DNA of 64,000 bases from Bathymodiolus brooksi (lineage: Eukaryota; Mollusca; Bivalvia; Mytilida; Modiolidae), in contig OY804590.1 of NCBI GenBank assembly GCA_963680875.1, positions 23,870,640-23,934,639 of the forward strand, in the 5' to 3' direction. The notes under the pieces were generated by a model, which did no database searches, had not been told where the DNA came from, and saw only the letters and a program-made list of their open reading frames with translations. The translations under genes and the position numbers were made by a program. Below, one piece after another: positions 44,901-54,525 of the stretch. Within the stretch, counting starts at the first letter, position 1, and every line of letters begins with the position of its first letter.

Positions 44901-47900
44901 CAGATATAAAGGTCGGTTATGTCCCAGGTAGGTCACTTTAATGTGAGGCAGATATAAAGGTCGGTTATGTCCCAGGTAAGTCACTTTAATGTGAGGCAGA
45001 TATAAAGGTCGGTTATGTCCCAGGTAAGTCACTTTAATGTGAGGCAGATATAAAGGTCGGTTATGTCCCAGGTAGGTCACTTTAATGTGAGGCAGATATA
45101 AAGGTCGGTTATGTCCCAGGTAAGTCACTTTAATGAGAGGCAGATATAAAGGTCGGTTATGTCCCAGGTAAGTCACTTTATTGTGAGGCAGATATAAAGG
45201 TCGATTATGTCCCAGGTAAGTCACTTTAATGAGAGGCAGATAAAAAGGTCGATTATGTCCCAGGTAAGTCACCTTAATGTGAGGCAGATATAAAGGTCGA
45301 TTATGTCCCAGGTAAGTGACTTTAATGTGAGGCAGATATAAAGGTCGGTTATGTCTCAGGTAAGTCACTGTCATGTGAGGCAGATATAAAAATCGATTAT
45401 GTCCCAGGTAAATCACTTTAATGTGAGGCAGATATAAAGGTCGATTATGTCCCAGATAGGTCACTTTAATGTGAGTCAGATATAAAGGCCGTTATGTCCC
45501 AGGTAAGTCACTTTAATATGAGGCATATATAAAGGTCGGTTATGTCCCAGGTAAGTCACTTTAATGTGAGTCAGATATAAAGGCCGTTATGTCCCAGGTA
45601 AGTCACTTTAATATGAGGCATATATAAAGGTCGGTTATGTCCCAGGTAAATCACTTTAATGTGAGGCAGATATAAAGGTCGGTTATGTCCCAGGTAAGTC
45701 ACTTTAATGTGAGGCAGATATAAAGGTCGGTTATGTCCCAGGTAAGTCACTTTAATGTGAGGCAGATATAAAGGTCGGTTATGTCCCAGGTAAGTCACTT
45801 TAATGTGAGGCAGATATAAAAGTCGGTTATGTCCCAGGTAAGTCACTTTAATGTGAGGCAGATATAAAGGTCGGTTATGACCCAGGTAAGTGACTTTAAT
45901 GGGAGGCAGATATAAAGGTCGGTTATTTCCCAGGTAAGTCACTTTAATGTGAGGCAGATATAAAGGTCGATTATGTCCCAGATAGGTCACTTTAATGTGA
46001 GGCATATATAAAGGTCGGTTATGTCTCAGGTAAGTCACTTTAATGTGAGTCCGATATAAAGGCCGGTTATGTCCCAGGTAAGTCACGTTAATATGAGGCA
46101 TATATAAAGGTCGGTTATGTCCCAGGTAAATCACTTTAATGTGAGGCAGATATAAAGGTCGGTTATGTCCCAGGTAAGTCACGTTAATGTGAGGCAGATA
46201 TAAAGGTCGGTTATGTCCCAGGTAAGTCACTTTAATGTGAGGCAGATATAAAAGTCGGTTATTTCCCAGGTAAGTCACTTTAATGTGAGGCAGATATAAA
46301 GGTCGGTTATGACCCAGGTAAGTCACTTTAATGTGAGGCAGATATAAAGGTCGATTATGTCCCAGGTAAGTCACTTTAATATGAGGCAGATATAAAGGTC
46401 TGTTATGTCCCAGGTAAGTCACTTTAATGTGAGGCAGATATAAAGGTCGGTTATGTCCCAGGTAAGTCACTTTAATGTGAAGCAGATATAAAGGTCGGTT
46501 ATTTCCCAGGTAAGTCACTTTAATGTGAGGCAGATATAAAGGTCGGTTACGTCCCAGGTAAATCACTTTAATGTGAGGCAGATGTAAAGGTCGGTTATGT
46601 CCCAGGTAGGTCACTTTAATGTGATGCAGATATAAAGGTCGGTTATGTCCCAGGTAAGTTACTTTAATGTGAGGCAGATATAAAGGTCGAATATGTCTCA
46701 GGTAAGTCACTTTAATGTGAGGCAGATATAAAGGTCGGTTATGTCCCAGTTAAGGTCGGTTATGTCCCAGGTAAGTCACTTTAATGTGAGGCAGATATAA
46801 AGGTCGGTTATGTCCCAGGTAAGTCACTTTAATTTGAGGCAGATATAAAGGTCGGTTATGTCCCAGGTAAGTCACTTTAATGTGAGGCAGATATAAAGGT
46901 CGGTTATGTCCCAGTTAAGTCACTTTAATGTGAGGCAGATATAAAGGTCGGTTATGTCCCAGGTAAGTCACTTTAATGTGAGGCAGATATAAAAGTCGGT
47001 TATGTCCCAGGTAAGTCACTTTAATGTGAGGCAGATACAAAGGTCGGTTATGTCTCAGGTAAGTCACTTTAATGTGAGGCAGATACAAAGGTCGGTTATG
47101 TCTCAGGTAAGTCACTTTAATGTGAGGCAGATATAAAGGTCGGTTATGTCCCAGGTAAGTAACTTTTAATGTGAGGCAGATATAAAGGTCGGTTATGTCC
47201 CAGGTAAGTCACTTTAATGTGAGGCAGATATAAAGGTCGGCTATGTCCCAGGTAAGTCACTTTAATGTGAGGCAGATATAAAGGTCGGTTATGTCCCAGG
47301 TAAGTCACTTTAATGAGAGGCAGATATAAAGGTCGATTATATCCCAGGTAAGTCACTTTAATGTGAGGCAGATATTAAGGTCGGTTAATGATAACACACA
47401 TATATTAGATATATTCCACGTTTGTAGACTCCGTTAGATGAACCAGTTCTTGATGACGACTATATAATATTTGTAACGAGAACTATATAGCATAGCCTTC
47501 TTTGAGTGTCTTCTGTGACAACAACTGAAATCTGTCCAGAACATCACTGTACTGAGCACAAAGCCTAGAATAACGTATGAGTTGTAAAATGTAAACTCCA
47601 TACACTGATGATGCTAGAATATTGATATTTATTAACCGGCATATTAGTAGTTTCACGGCGGTTGTATAAAACCAACAGGAACTGCCTACCCTTCATGAGC
47701 ACCTGAGTTCACCCCCTGTTTTTTTTTTGGTGGGGTCCGTGTTTCTCATCTTTTTATTTTTTTCTGCTGTCCTATTATATGTGTTTACGTTCTGAGTTCC
47801 GTGTCGTGGTGTCCGTTACGATTGCCGCATAAAAACGAGATTCGGTTCGTCTTTACCTCCAGTTGTTTGTAGGAGGACCCATGTCTTATTTACGTTATTT

Positions 47901-49358
47901 GTGTTTGTTTGTGTGTAGTGGTGTCCAACACATATTGTGTTGTGTTTTTATTTTGTTCGTCTTCGTCTTGTGTACCGCATGTTGCCAGTTTCTCTGGATT
48001 GTTCATTTTTGATTGTCCCTTCTGTATTCTCTAACGTTTATTCAAATCATGATTTAGTTAAACGTTCTAAACAAATGTCTTGCTCGATGAGAACTATTGG
48101 TAAATAACCTATTCATATGTCGGATGTTTTGATTTCCACTAGGACAATGGGTTAGGGTTGTGGTGTTTAACGCCACGTTCAACAATATTTCAGCTATATC
48201 GTGGTGTTTTATTGGTGGATAAAACTGGGGTACCCGGAGAAAATCACCGACATGCCGCAAGTCACTGACCATCATTATCACAAAATGTTGTATCGAATAC
48301 ACCTCGCCACGAGCGGGATTCGAACTCACAACTTTAGTGGTGATAGGCACTGATTGCACAGGTAGTTGTAAATATTGGTACCATACGATCACGACCACGA
48401 TGGCCCCCATGGGAGTTGATGGACAGGCAGAGTCGTACATTTTGCATAATAACCGGCCACTAACAACCACTCTTAACACGCTGTTGTCCATTAGGGCCTG
48501 CATCAGGGTGTCTTGTTATACCGGTAGTTTATTGGCTAATAGATTACGGAAACCAATTTTTGTGTTAGTGGATGATTGTTGTTTAAAGCCAACCCAAGAA
48601 TTGTTCAGCTACCGGTATATCATGGCGAGAACAAGTTACACATTTCAATTAGACGATGTCCGCTTTGTACTAGACGAACACGCTTATACGTAGATATTTA
48701 TAGTGCTAGATCACTGACAGTCAAAGTGTATACATGTCGCTGTTCTCAGTCGGACACAAACAAAATTTAATCTCGATTCCGAACCAACCACTCTTTGTTC
48801 TTACTTCTTAATGCTGCGTGATTAGCGAAGAAACAACAACTACCAACTTTATAGTGTTTGGTTTGACCCGACCGTGGCTCGAACACACGATCTACCGCCC
48901 TCGTGACCCGACCGTGGCTCGAACACACGATCTACCGCACTCGTGACCCGACCGTTGCTCGAACACACGATCTACCGCCCTCGTGACCCGACCGTGGCTC
49001 GAACACACGATCTACCGAACTCGTGACCCGACCGTGACTCGAATCCACGATCTACCGCACTCGAGGCGGCCATGCTAACATTGCACCATTGATGCGGTTC
49101 AGTTTGAATATACTTACTAATACAACGCTAAACCTGTCCATTATATTTACAGAAAAATATAAAATAACTTGTAGCAGCGAAGATAACCAGAACATTACTT
49201 GTACAGATGGTAGAAGTATGCCAGCTAGTTTCTACCTCGATAAAGAGTTCTCAGATGGTCTTTGCCAGAGGGGGGTAACATTTGGATCCTTGTCGAAAAC
49301 CGGACCCGAGATCTGGGTCTCGGGTGGATGTAGCGCTACGTTTAAAGCTTACACTTAA
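32890..49358 (+). CDS. Four-exon gene for a secreted protein with three DUF3011/lectin-like domains
   Basis: The exons are 32890-32941, 33448-33693, 42437-42661 and 49153-49358 (729 nt, 242 residues). Every intron is phase 1 with GT-AG borders (GTAAGT, GTAAGT and GTAGGT donors), so the frame is kept throughout. The protein has a signal peptide and then three related cysteine domains, one per exon, sharing C...C...C...G.TFG...IWV...C.g.F, best in domain 3. This is the pattern of DUF3011, which I recall also from molluscan ADEL-type egg lectins. A secreted sugar-binding or defence role is inference. Domains 1 and 2 have extra cysteines at their edges that domain 3 lacks. An AATAAA follows at 49452. 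Because all exons are phase 1, further domain exons could exist in the two long introns or be skipped. Confidence 0.78.
33099..33302 (-). repeat. SINE-B copy in intron 1
   Basis: Nearly complete: 'taacgccactttcaacaata', 'ttttattggtggagaaaac', 'gaacgaggttcgaacccac'. It occupies most of intron 1. Confidence 0.8.
33448..33693 (+). CDS. Exon 2: cysteine domain 1
   Basis: Starts after an acceptor 'cacaccttag' and ends with a 'gaa|gtaagt' donor. It encodes a domain with seven cysteines and the signature '[20 protein letters not shown]'. Confidence 0.8.
33790..34250. repeat. Degenerate 20-25 bp minisatellite in intron 2
   Basis: About 20 copies of a 'taagtgtaattctgtcatt' unit with variable spacing and length. 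Confidence 0.9.
34362..34735 (-). repeat. SINE-A copy, full length
   Basis: tRNA-derived, on the minus strand. The head at the right has an A-box-like element (complement of 'cacgctaaccattacacca') and a B-box (complement of 'actcgaacccgcg'). The body includes 'gaagcaacaaataccaattt' and the tail is the complement of 'gtaacgccaactca'. Confidence 0.85.
35045..35300 (-). repeat. SINE-B copy, full length, intron 2
   Basis: Complete from the 'gtgtttaacgccactttcaa' tail to the 'acaacgttagtggtgatagg' head region. Confidence 0.85.
35500..37015. repeat. ~57-60 bp minisatellite with higher-order structure, intron 2
   Basis: About 25 copies of a unit containing 'tgcaatgattcttgtctttg' and 'accttctaaagtgtt', followed by 'agcgatgaccttgctttatc'. 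Every few units a longer insert with 'ctagtaatgcctgtaattgg' returns, so blocks of several units have been duplicated together. Confidence 0.93.
37262..37375 (+). repeat. Dispersed repeat D fragment
   Basis: Shares 'aataaaaacgtagatatct' and 'cgtttctggaat' with 21680. Confidence 0.6.
37376..38990. other. Intron 2 DNA with no recognised gene
   Basis: Contains a short G-rich repeated patch at about 37700-37900 with several 'ttcggga' blocks. At 38130-38940 there are diverged internal duplications ('gaaacactgaa', 'gttgttactttt', 'gccgatcg'), possibly a decayed tandem repeat. Confidence 0.5.
39000..40245. repeat. 1.2-kb polypyrimidine tract (CT-rich minisatellite), intron 2
   Basis: Nearly pure C/T on the plus strand, built from short units such as 'cctctctccctccttcctct' and 'catcctcctcactac'. 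Apparent Ser/Leu/Pro-rich open frames are artefacts. A homopurine-homopyrimidine run of this length could form triplex DNA. Confidence 0.95.
40440..40680. repeat. Short palindromic repeats with G-runs
   Basis: Units of 'gagtatatactcatttttcc' plus a GGGGGG run recur about four times. The block includes the perfect 20-bp palindrome AGTATGTGTTAACACATACT and a G12 run near 40565. Confidence 0.85.
40815..41100 (-). repeat. SINE-A copy, 3'-truncated
   Basis: Head and body are present ('gaggtccactttgtactaga', 'gcacgctaaccattacatta'), but the GGCGTTAAAC tail is missing. Confidence 0.82.
41220..41410 (-). repeat. Dispersed repeat D copy, inverted
   Basis: Reverse orientation to 21680: 'ctagaaacgcgccgtg' and 'gatatcttcgtttttat'. 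Confidence 0.65.
41425..42415. repeat. Repeat E copy 2 plus a second partial copy, abutting exon 3
   Basis: Same order as 20326-21120: foldback (41428-41545), 'aaaatcacgcatcttttgcc', a degenerate 'gaaattttga' run, 'tactgaggtacaataat'. A second partial round follows at 42250-42415. The element ends about 21 nt before the splice acceptor of exon 3. Confidence 0.8.
42437..42661 (+). CDS. Exon 3: cysteine domain 2
   Basis: Acceptor 'gtgtttttatag' at the left and donor 'aac g|gtaggt' at the right, phase 1 on both sides. It encodes a domain with six cysteines including '[16 protein letters not shown]', which lines up with '[15 protein letters not shown]' of domain 1. Confidence 0.78.
42675..42795 (-). 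repeat. SINE-B fragment just after exon 3
   Basis: 'gtgtttaacgccactttcta', then 'accaccgacctgccgcaagc'. The tRNA-like head is missing. Confidence 0.75.
42800..44224. other. Intron 3 DNA, no gene recognised
   Basis: Short open frames only; no recognised domain or repeat. Confidence 0.5.
44225..44440 (-). repeat. Dispersed repeat C copy
   Basis: Minus-oriented: 'gaactcatgtgctccggaag' and 'acatcacaatgacaaaaag' match the 20036 copy. Confidence 0.75.
44799..47388. repeat. 48-bp minisatellite, about 54 copies, intron 3
   Basis: Each unit contains 'gaggcagatataaaggtcgg' and 'ttatgtcccaggtaagtcac'. On the plus strand, which is the sense strand of the surrounding gene, most units carry CAG|GTAAGT and a few CAG|GTAGGT. 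Each also has a TATAAAG string. The 48-bp period is in frame, so the minus strand gives long artefactual 16-residue-repeat open frames. Many point variants are scattered among the copies. Confidence 0.97.
47655..48050 (+). repeat. Dispersed repeat C, longest copy
   Basis: 'aggaactgcctacccttcat', 'gagcacctgagttcacccc', then a longer 3' part ending 'ttctctaacgtttattc', the same end that seeded the 63-bp array near 24.3 kb. Confidence 0.8.
48154..48405 (-). repeat. SINE-B copy, full length
   Basis: Complete from the 'gtgtttaacgcc' tail to the head near 'catacgatcacgaccacgat'. It contains the B-box complement 'gcgggattcgaactcac'. Confidence 0.85.
48560..49095 (-). repeat. SINE-A copy with amplified B-box region
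   Basis: Body and tail as in other SINE-A copies. In the head, a 40-bp block containing the B-box (complement of 'ggctcgaacacacgatctac') is repeated five times from about 48865 to 49060. It ends with an A-box remnant 'catgctaacattgcaccatt'. Confidence 0.88.
49153..49358 (+). CDS. Exon 4: cysteine domain 3 and stop codon
   Basis: Acceptor 'ccattatatttacag'. It encodes the domain closest to DUF3011: '[14 protein letters not shown]' then 'CQRGVTFG' and '[12 protein letters not shown]', ending KAYT-stop. The splice acceptor lies about 60 nt after a SINE-A head. Confidence 0.8.
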
Positions 49359-49451
49359 GTAAATGTGTCCTGTACCCACCAATCAATTCTAAACTAAACA
49401 AAATTAGGAGTTACCCATAATTCTCGTTTTGTTGGTATGTTGAATTGTGGG

Positions 49452-49457
49452 AATAAA
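49452..49457 (+). terminator. Poly(A) signal AATAAA
   Basis: AATAAA, 94 nt after the stop codon of the DUF3011-like gene; a second A-rich AATAAAA lies about 15 nt further on. Confidence 0.6.
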
Positions 49458-49545
49458 ATGTAGACAAATAAAAATAAGAACGTTTTTTTCTTCTTTAATT
49501 GTGACATCAAAATATGGTAACCCTCAACAAATAGATACAATATAC

Positions 49546-49802
49546 CACAGGTACTCGGGGATAGGATCCCCCCTTTTTTCGTGAAAAAAAAATTCCCCGT
49601 TTTTTTCTTTCTTTTTGGTATTTTTGTGATTAACTTGTGCTATATCATCAGAGAAATCTCACTATTTCATATCATCAGAGAAATCTCACTATTTCTTCCA
49701 GTTTACTATCCAGCCCCTGCTACGATCAATATTAATATACTAGAAGGTAACTAGCTTCTCTGGGCTGACCTACATTTCTCCGAGGAAAAATTCGGGGAAT
49801 CC
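49546..49802 (+). repeat. Left long terminal inverted repeat
   Basis: Matches the complement of 52898-53153 with only scattered differences and small homopolymer length changes. It contains a direct duplication of 'atatcatcagagaaatctca'. Confidence 0.93.
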
Positions 49803-50225
49803 TATCTATATAATAACAATCAAACACTTACCAATCGAAAAGTGGGCATCAATCCTTACTTCGATCATTTATCTGTTAGAATCAACTTGCTTTTCAGTCA
49901 TGAAAGGCGATTTAGTCCTTGAATTTAATCGGAATTCACTCGCGAGACGTTCCATTTGAAGCTCGATCAACGGAAGTCGTAAAATCCGCCAAAAAGACGT
50001 TCGTAATTCTTTTACCCTTTGGTTTTACAGATGACATTTCGGAATTTCTTTAATGGACAGGTACCCCATACACATTTACGGACAAGGAACCAGGTTAGTC
50101 TTGGCGCTTAAAAAATACTTGAGAGGGAAGTCCTTCCAGAAAACTACAGGTTTGTTGCTAGAAGAGACAGATTAAAGAGCGCCTACGGAGGGGTAGCTGT
50201 AATCGCCAAGTCAGATTTAGAAGGT

Positions 50226-50894
50226 GTGGAAGTAGACACCCCCAGTGACACAGAGTTTGTGGCAGCATCTTTTACATGTAAATATCTAAAGAAGCCACTA
50301 ATTGTCGGTTCATTGTACAGACCGCCAGACAATAACCAAAAATATGCGGAAGATCTTTGTAGAACTATTTCGAGTCTATCAACCCTTTATCGGGACTCAA
50401 CCATCTGGATAGGCGGTGACGCCAACCTACCCGACATAGAATGGGACACGACATCAATAAAAGGAAACAGGTATACTATACCAATTAACAATACCATCAT
50501 AAATACAATGTTTGATGCAGGATGCGAACAAGTTGTGAACTTTGCCACCAGGGCGGTCAACACCCTGGACCTATTTTTCACTAACCGCCCATCATTGGTA
50601 AACAAATGCTTACCACTTCCAGGATTAAGCGATCATGATATAGTCTTAGTAGACACCAACATCACACCAGCTAGACAAAAACCTCTTAAAAGACTTATTT
50701 ATCTATGGAAGAAAGTAAATCTTACAAACATGGCAAACAACCTGAAAGTCTCTTTAGACAAGTTTATGGATTGTTCCGATATAAAAACACCGATAAACAA
50801 CCTATGGTCTGACTTTAAAGCCATCTGTCTTGATAACCTGAGGAAACATGTACCATCTAAACATACCTCAACCAGATATAGTCAACCCTGGTGA
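50226..50894 (+). pseudogene. LINE endonuclease C-terminal part
   Basis: Contains 'IGGDANLPDIEW', 'TLDLFFTNRP' and 'LSDHDIV', the late APE endonuclease motifs. Reading is open in the same frame from about 50120. It stops at TGA 50892-50894; the frame continues afterwards, in 51 open codons, into the RT frame, so this is one nonsense change. Confidence 0.85.
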
Positions 50895-51047
50895 AACCGG
50901 AATATACATCGACTATCTAGACGGAAACAAAGGGCATTCAACAAATATCGCAAATCAGGTAAAACGAAAGACTGGGACCGATATCGCCAACTACAGAAAT
51001 CGACCCAAAAAGAATGTAAATCATCATATAACGAATATGTAAATGAC

Positions 51048-52778
51048 ATGGTAAGCCAGGAATCGGGAAACAAGAAACTTTTTACTTTCATCAAAAACAA
51101 AAAGTGTGAGAACTCAGGTATAGCTCCCCTGAAAGAGAATGGAAATTTACATGGTGATCCGAAGACCAAAGCAAAACTGCTGAACCCACAGTTCTCATCA
51201 GTGTTCTCAACTGATAACACCTCAAACATCCCAAACCTTGGAACCAGCCAATATAATGAAGCACCACAGATTACTGTCACCCAAAATGGTGTATACAAAC
51301 TGCTACATGGCCTAAACCAACACAAAGCCACAGGCCCAGACGAGATCTCAACTAAGTTCCTGAAAGAGATGGCAGCACCAGTTACACCAGCTTTAACTCT
51401 CATATTCCAGGCCTCATTAAATCAAGGCCAAACACCTGAAGATTGGAAATTGGCTAATGTATCACCTATCTTTAAAAAGGGGGATAAAAGCAAACCAGCA
51501 AACTACCGACCGGTTTCATTAACTTCCGTATGTTGTAAGGTCATAGAGCACATCATTCATAGTCATCTCATGAAGTTTTTTGAAGATCAAAATATCCTGA
51601 CTGACTATCAACATGGCTTCCGCAAGAAACGCTCGTGCGAGTCACAGCTGATTACCACCATTCAAGACCTGGCATCGGGCATTGACAGTTCCACTCAAAT
51701 CGATGCTATCCTTCTAGACTTCTCTAAAGCCTTTGACAAGGTGTCTCACGAACGACTTGCAGCTAAACTCCATCATTACGGAGTCCGTGGACCGACCTTG
51801 AACTGGATTAAGAGCTTTCTAGCAGGCCGTACCCAGAGGGTGATCGTAGAAGGTGTGGCATCTGATACAGCACCCGTCACCTCTGGAGTACCCCAAGGGA
51901 CAGTCCTCGGCCCACTGCTGTTTCTGATATACATCAATGACCTACCTAGTAAAGTAAACAGCACTGCAAGATTATTCGCTGATGATTGTCTCCTATACCG
52001 ACACATCAAAACCAACGATGACACAACATCTCTTCAAGACGACCTTAACAACTTACAATACTGGGAGCGTGACTGGCAGATGCACTTCAATCCCGATAAA
52101 TGTGAAGTTATACGCATAACCACCAAGCGTAAGATCATACCATCATCGTACTTCATCCATGGGAAGGAACTGAACATAACATCTAAAGGAAAATATCTTG
52201 GTATTACCACCAGTCAGAACTTGTCATGGAACAACCATATTGACAACGTATGTAGAAAGGCAAACAACACTACAGCCTTCCTACGTCGAAATCTGTCAAG
52301 CTGTCCAGCAAACATCAGGACTAAATGCTACACCACCTTTGTTCGACCGCAACTAGAATATGCCAGTTCCGTTTGGGCACCTCATACCCAGAGTAACATC
52401 AACAAGTTAGAATCAGTCCAACGGAGAGCAGCTAGGTTTGCTACTGGAAACTACAACACAACCAGCAGTGTTACAACAATGCTAAACCACCTGAATTGGG
52501 ACACACTCCAGCAACGCCGTTTGAGAACAAAGGCGATTATGATGTACCGGATAATTAACGGACTCGTAGCGATTGAACCACCACCATTCATGCACCATCT
52601 AGGTGCCGCTACTAGAGGACAACAGCATAAATATATAGTACCATACAGCAGAACAACTGTACACAAAGAGTCCTTCTTTCCATCCACAATCCGGTTATGG
52701 AATCAACTACCAGAGGCGACAGCAGCAGCCTTGGACCTGGAATCCTTCAAAAAGGAAATCCAGGCAGTCAGATTCTAA
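51048..52778 (+). pseudogene. LINE reverse transcriptase
   Basis: 576 codons, all RT blocks present: 'NYRPVSLTSVCCK', motif A 'LLDFSKAFDKVSH', motif B 'SGVPQGTVLGPLLF', catalytic motif C 'RLFADDCLLY', and the end region 'RPQLEYASSVW'. It is a different family from the LINE at 27.8-31.3 kb and is higher in GC. Because only one stop and the 5' truncation break it, the insertion is probably recent. Confidence 0.92.
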
Positions 52779-52897
52779 CACCGCTGACCTTGTTTTTAAT
52801 TGTACATAGTCTCTCCCTTGCGCAAGCATGGTTGTTTTAAACTCAGTGTGAAGATGCTGTTGCGGCAGCCCTGCACTTTAATGGAAGAAGAAGAAGA

Positions 52898-53153
52898 GGA
52901 TTCCCCGAATTTTTCCTCGGAGAAATGTAGGTCAGTCCAGAGAAGCTAGTTACCTTCTAGTATATTAATATTGATCGTGGCAGGGGCTGGATAGTAAACT
53001 GGAGGAAATAGTGAGATTTCTCTGATGATATGAAATAGTGAAATTTATCTGATGATATAGCACAAGTTAATCACAAAAATACCAAAAAGAAAGAAAAAAA
53101 CGGGGAAATTTTTTTCACAAAAAAAGGGGGGATCCTATCCCCGAGTACCTGTG
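52898..53153 (-). repeat. Right long terminal inverted repeat
   Basis: Inverted partner of 49546-49802, ending GAGTACCTGTG next to the second CAATATAC. Confidence 0.93.
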
Positions 53154-53214
53154 CAATATACATGTACATGTATATGAATATTCATGAAATGTGCCAGAAT
53201 ACTTCTGATTATGA

Positions 53215-53470
53215 GTGAGTGAATGAGTGATTGCTTGTTGTTTAACGCCAACTCAGTAATTTTTCAGCTATATCACGACGAGAACAAGTTAATTTTCAAT
53301 GAGATCATGATGAGGTCCACTTTGTACTAGATCAACACGGACACATTATCATGATTCCCTGCCAACCAGTTTTTGATCTTTCTCCTTAATGCTGTGTGCT
53401 TAGCGGAGAAGCAACAAATACTAATTTTATAGTCTTTGGTTTGACCCGACCCGATCGGAGCTCGAGATTG
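53215..53470 (-). repeat. SINE-A copy, head lost
   Basis: Tail 'tgttgtttaacgccaactca' and body 'gcggagaagcaacaaatac' are present; the tRNA-like head stops after 'tttgacccgaccc'. Confidence 0.82.
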
Positions 53471-53905
53471 ATAAGCATCGAACACGTGATTAAACTTCAT
53501 AACAAAATGGCCGGACAATCACAAGAACAGAAAGCGTGGATTTTAGAAGATTTTACAAAAAGTCAGTCAATATTTTTAGATTATTTTACATTAAATCAGA
53601 GTCAGTATGTGCGTTATGATTAAATTAAATTATTATTATTTATATACAAATGTACATACTGACATCTAGAGCTGAAAAATTTCCACCAGATAAATGCATA
53701 TGATATGAAATAATAAAGAAAGCATAATTTAGCCCGTTAGGGTTCTTGGGAACCGATACTGGACAGTATAAAAAAACATTTTTGGACTATTTTGCTTCTT
53801 TTGAATGCAATTACATACAAAAAAGTGCATATTCATACATGCAAATTTGCTTAGCGATAACAACCTATATATACCACAAATAAATAAGTACAGCTTTGGT
53901 AGGAT

Positions 53906-54274
53906 CTAGTGTTGGACCAGTTGGTTTTCTAAATGCTGCACAATTTGCAATTCTCGTACAAAGGTTTTCAAATATCTGAAATGACTTCGAAATTCGTCGG
54001 GCATATATCTAGGTATGACATCTTGATAGTATCTTTTAACTCTTGTTATTTCGCGCCTTTGGTATGGAAGGATAGGTAGAATTATTGGTGCGGTAATGCA
54101 GTATTCAGAAACCAAAGCATGTTGTTGTCGGTTCTTGTGATTGTATACTAGAACAGATTGACTTGCTCTAACAAGTATATTCATATCAGCCATGATTAAA
54201 AACAAAGGGATGCCAATAGCAGTATTTTGAAACCATATGTCACAAATGGTTACCACCGGCAAATTTGCTACCAT
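53906..54274 (-). pseudogene. Possible HARBI1-like transposase N-terminal remnant
   Basis: The open 122-codon frame contains 'PYQRREITRVKRYYQDVIPR' and 'DEFRSHFRYLKTFVREL'. The second block resembles the N-terminal FRxHFR...F..L region of PIF/Harbinger-type nucleases. No DDE catalytic part is seen nearby, so at best it is a fragment. A random frame cannot be excluded. Confidence 0.3.
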
Positions 54275-54404
54275 GTATTACCAATATCCGTTTAAGGTTT
54301 CGTTGCAAATAAATGCTGCAAATGGTTGCCTTTGGTGACTGATAGCTACCAAAGGTAACCAGTTGTAGCTAATGGTCGGTTTCAGTTTCACTAATGGTAA
54401 AACC

Positions 54405-54525
54405 TTGAACACAGCTAGTGACTTGCAACAGGTCGGTGGTTTTCTCCTGGCATTCCGGTTTCCTCCACCAATAAAACTGACCGCCACGATATAACTGAAA
54501 TATTGCTGAAAGTGGCATAACATTT
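54405..54525 (+). repeat. SINE-B 3' half, plus orientation
   Basis: 'ctagtgacttgcaacaggtc' through 'gaaatattgctgaaagtggc'. Confidence 0.8.

Larger units (their letters stand above)
50120..52897 (+). mobile_element. 5'-truncated non-LTR retrotransposon nested in the foldback element
   Basis: Starts within the endonuclease (no N-terminal motifs are seen) and ends in a (GAA)n-like tail (52883-52897) that directly touches the right inverted repeat. 5' truncation and a short simple tail are typical of LINE insertion. Confidence 0.8.
49538..53161. mobile_element. Foldback DNA transposon (hAT-like) with 8-bp target duplication and a nested LINE
   Basis: The direct repeat CAATATAC flanks both sides (49538-49545 and 53154-53161). 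Inside it, 256-257 bp inverted repeats start CACAGGTACTCGGGGATAGG. An 8-bp target duplication and CA-starting ends fit hAT. No transposase is visible, so it is non-autonomous. The original interior is probably 49803 to about 50100, and the rest is the LINE inserted later. Confidence 0.88.

Noticed and set aside
44721..47356. Long minus-strand open frames (up to 379 codons) of 16-residue repeats
   Set aside because: They are translations of the 48-bp minisatellite. The period is a multiple of three, so any stop-free unit gives a long open frame.
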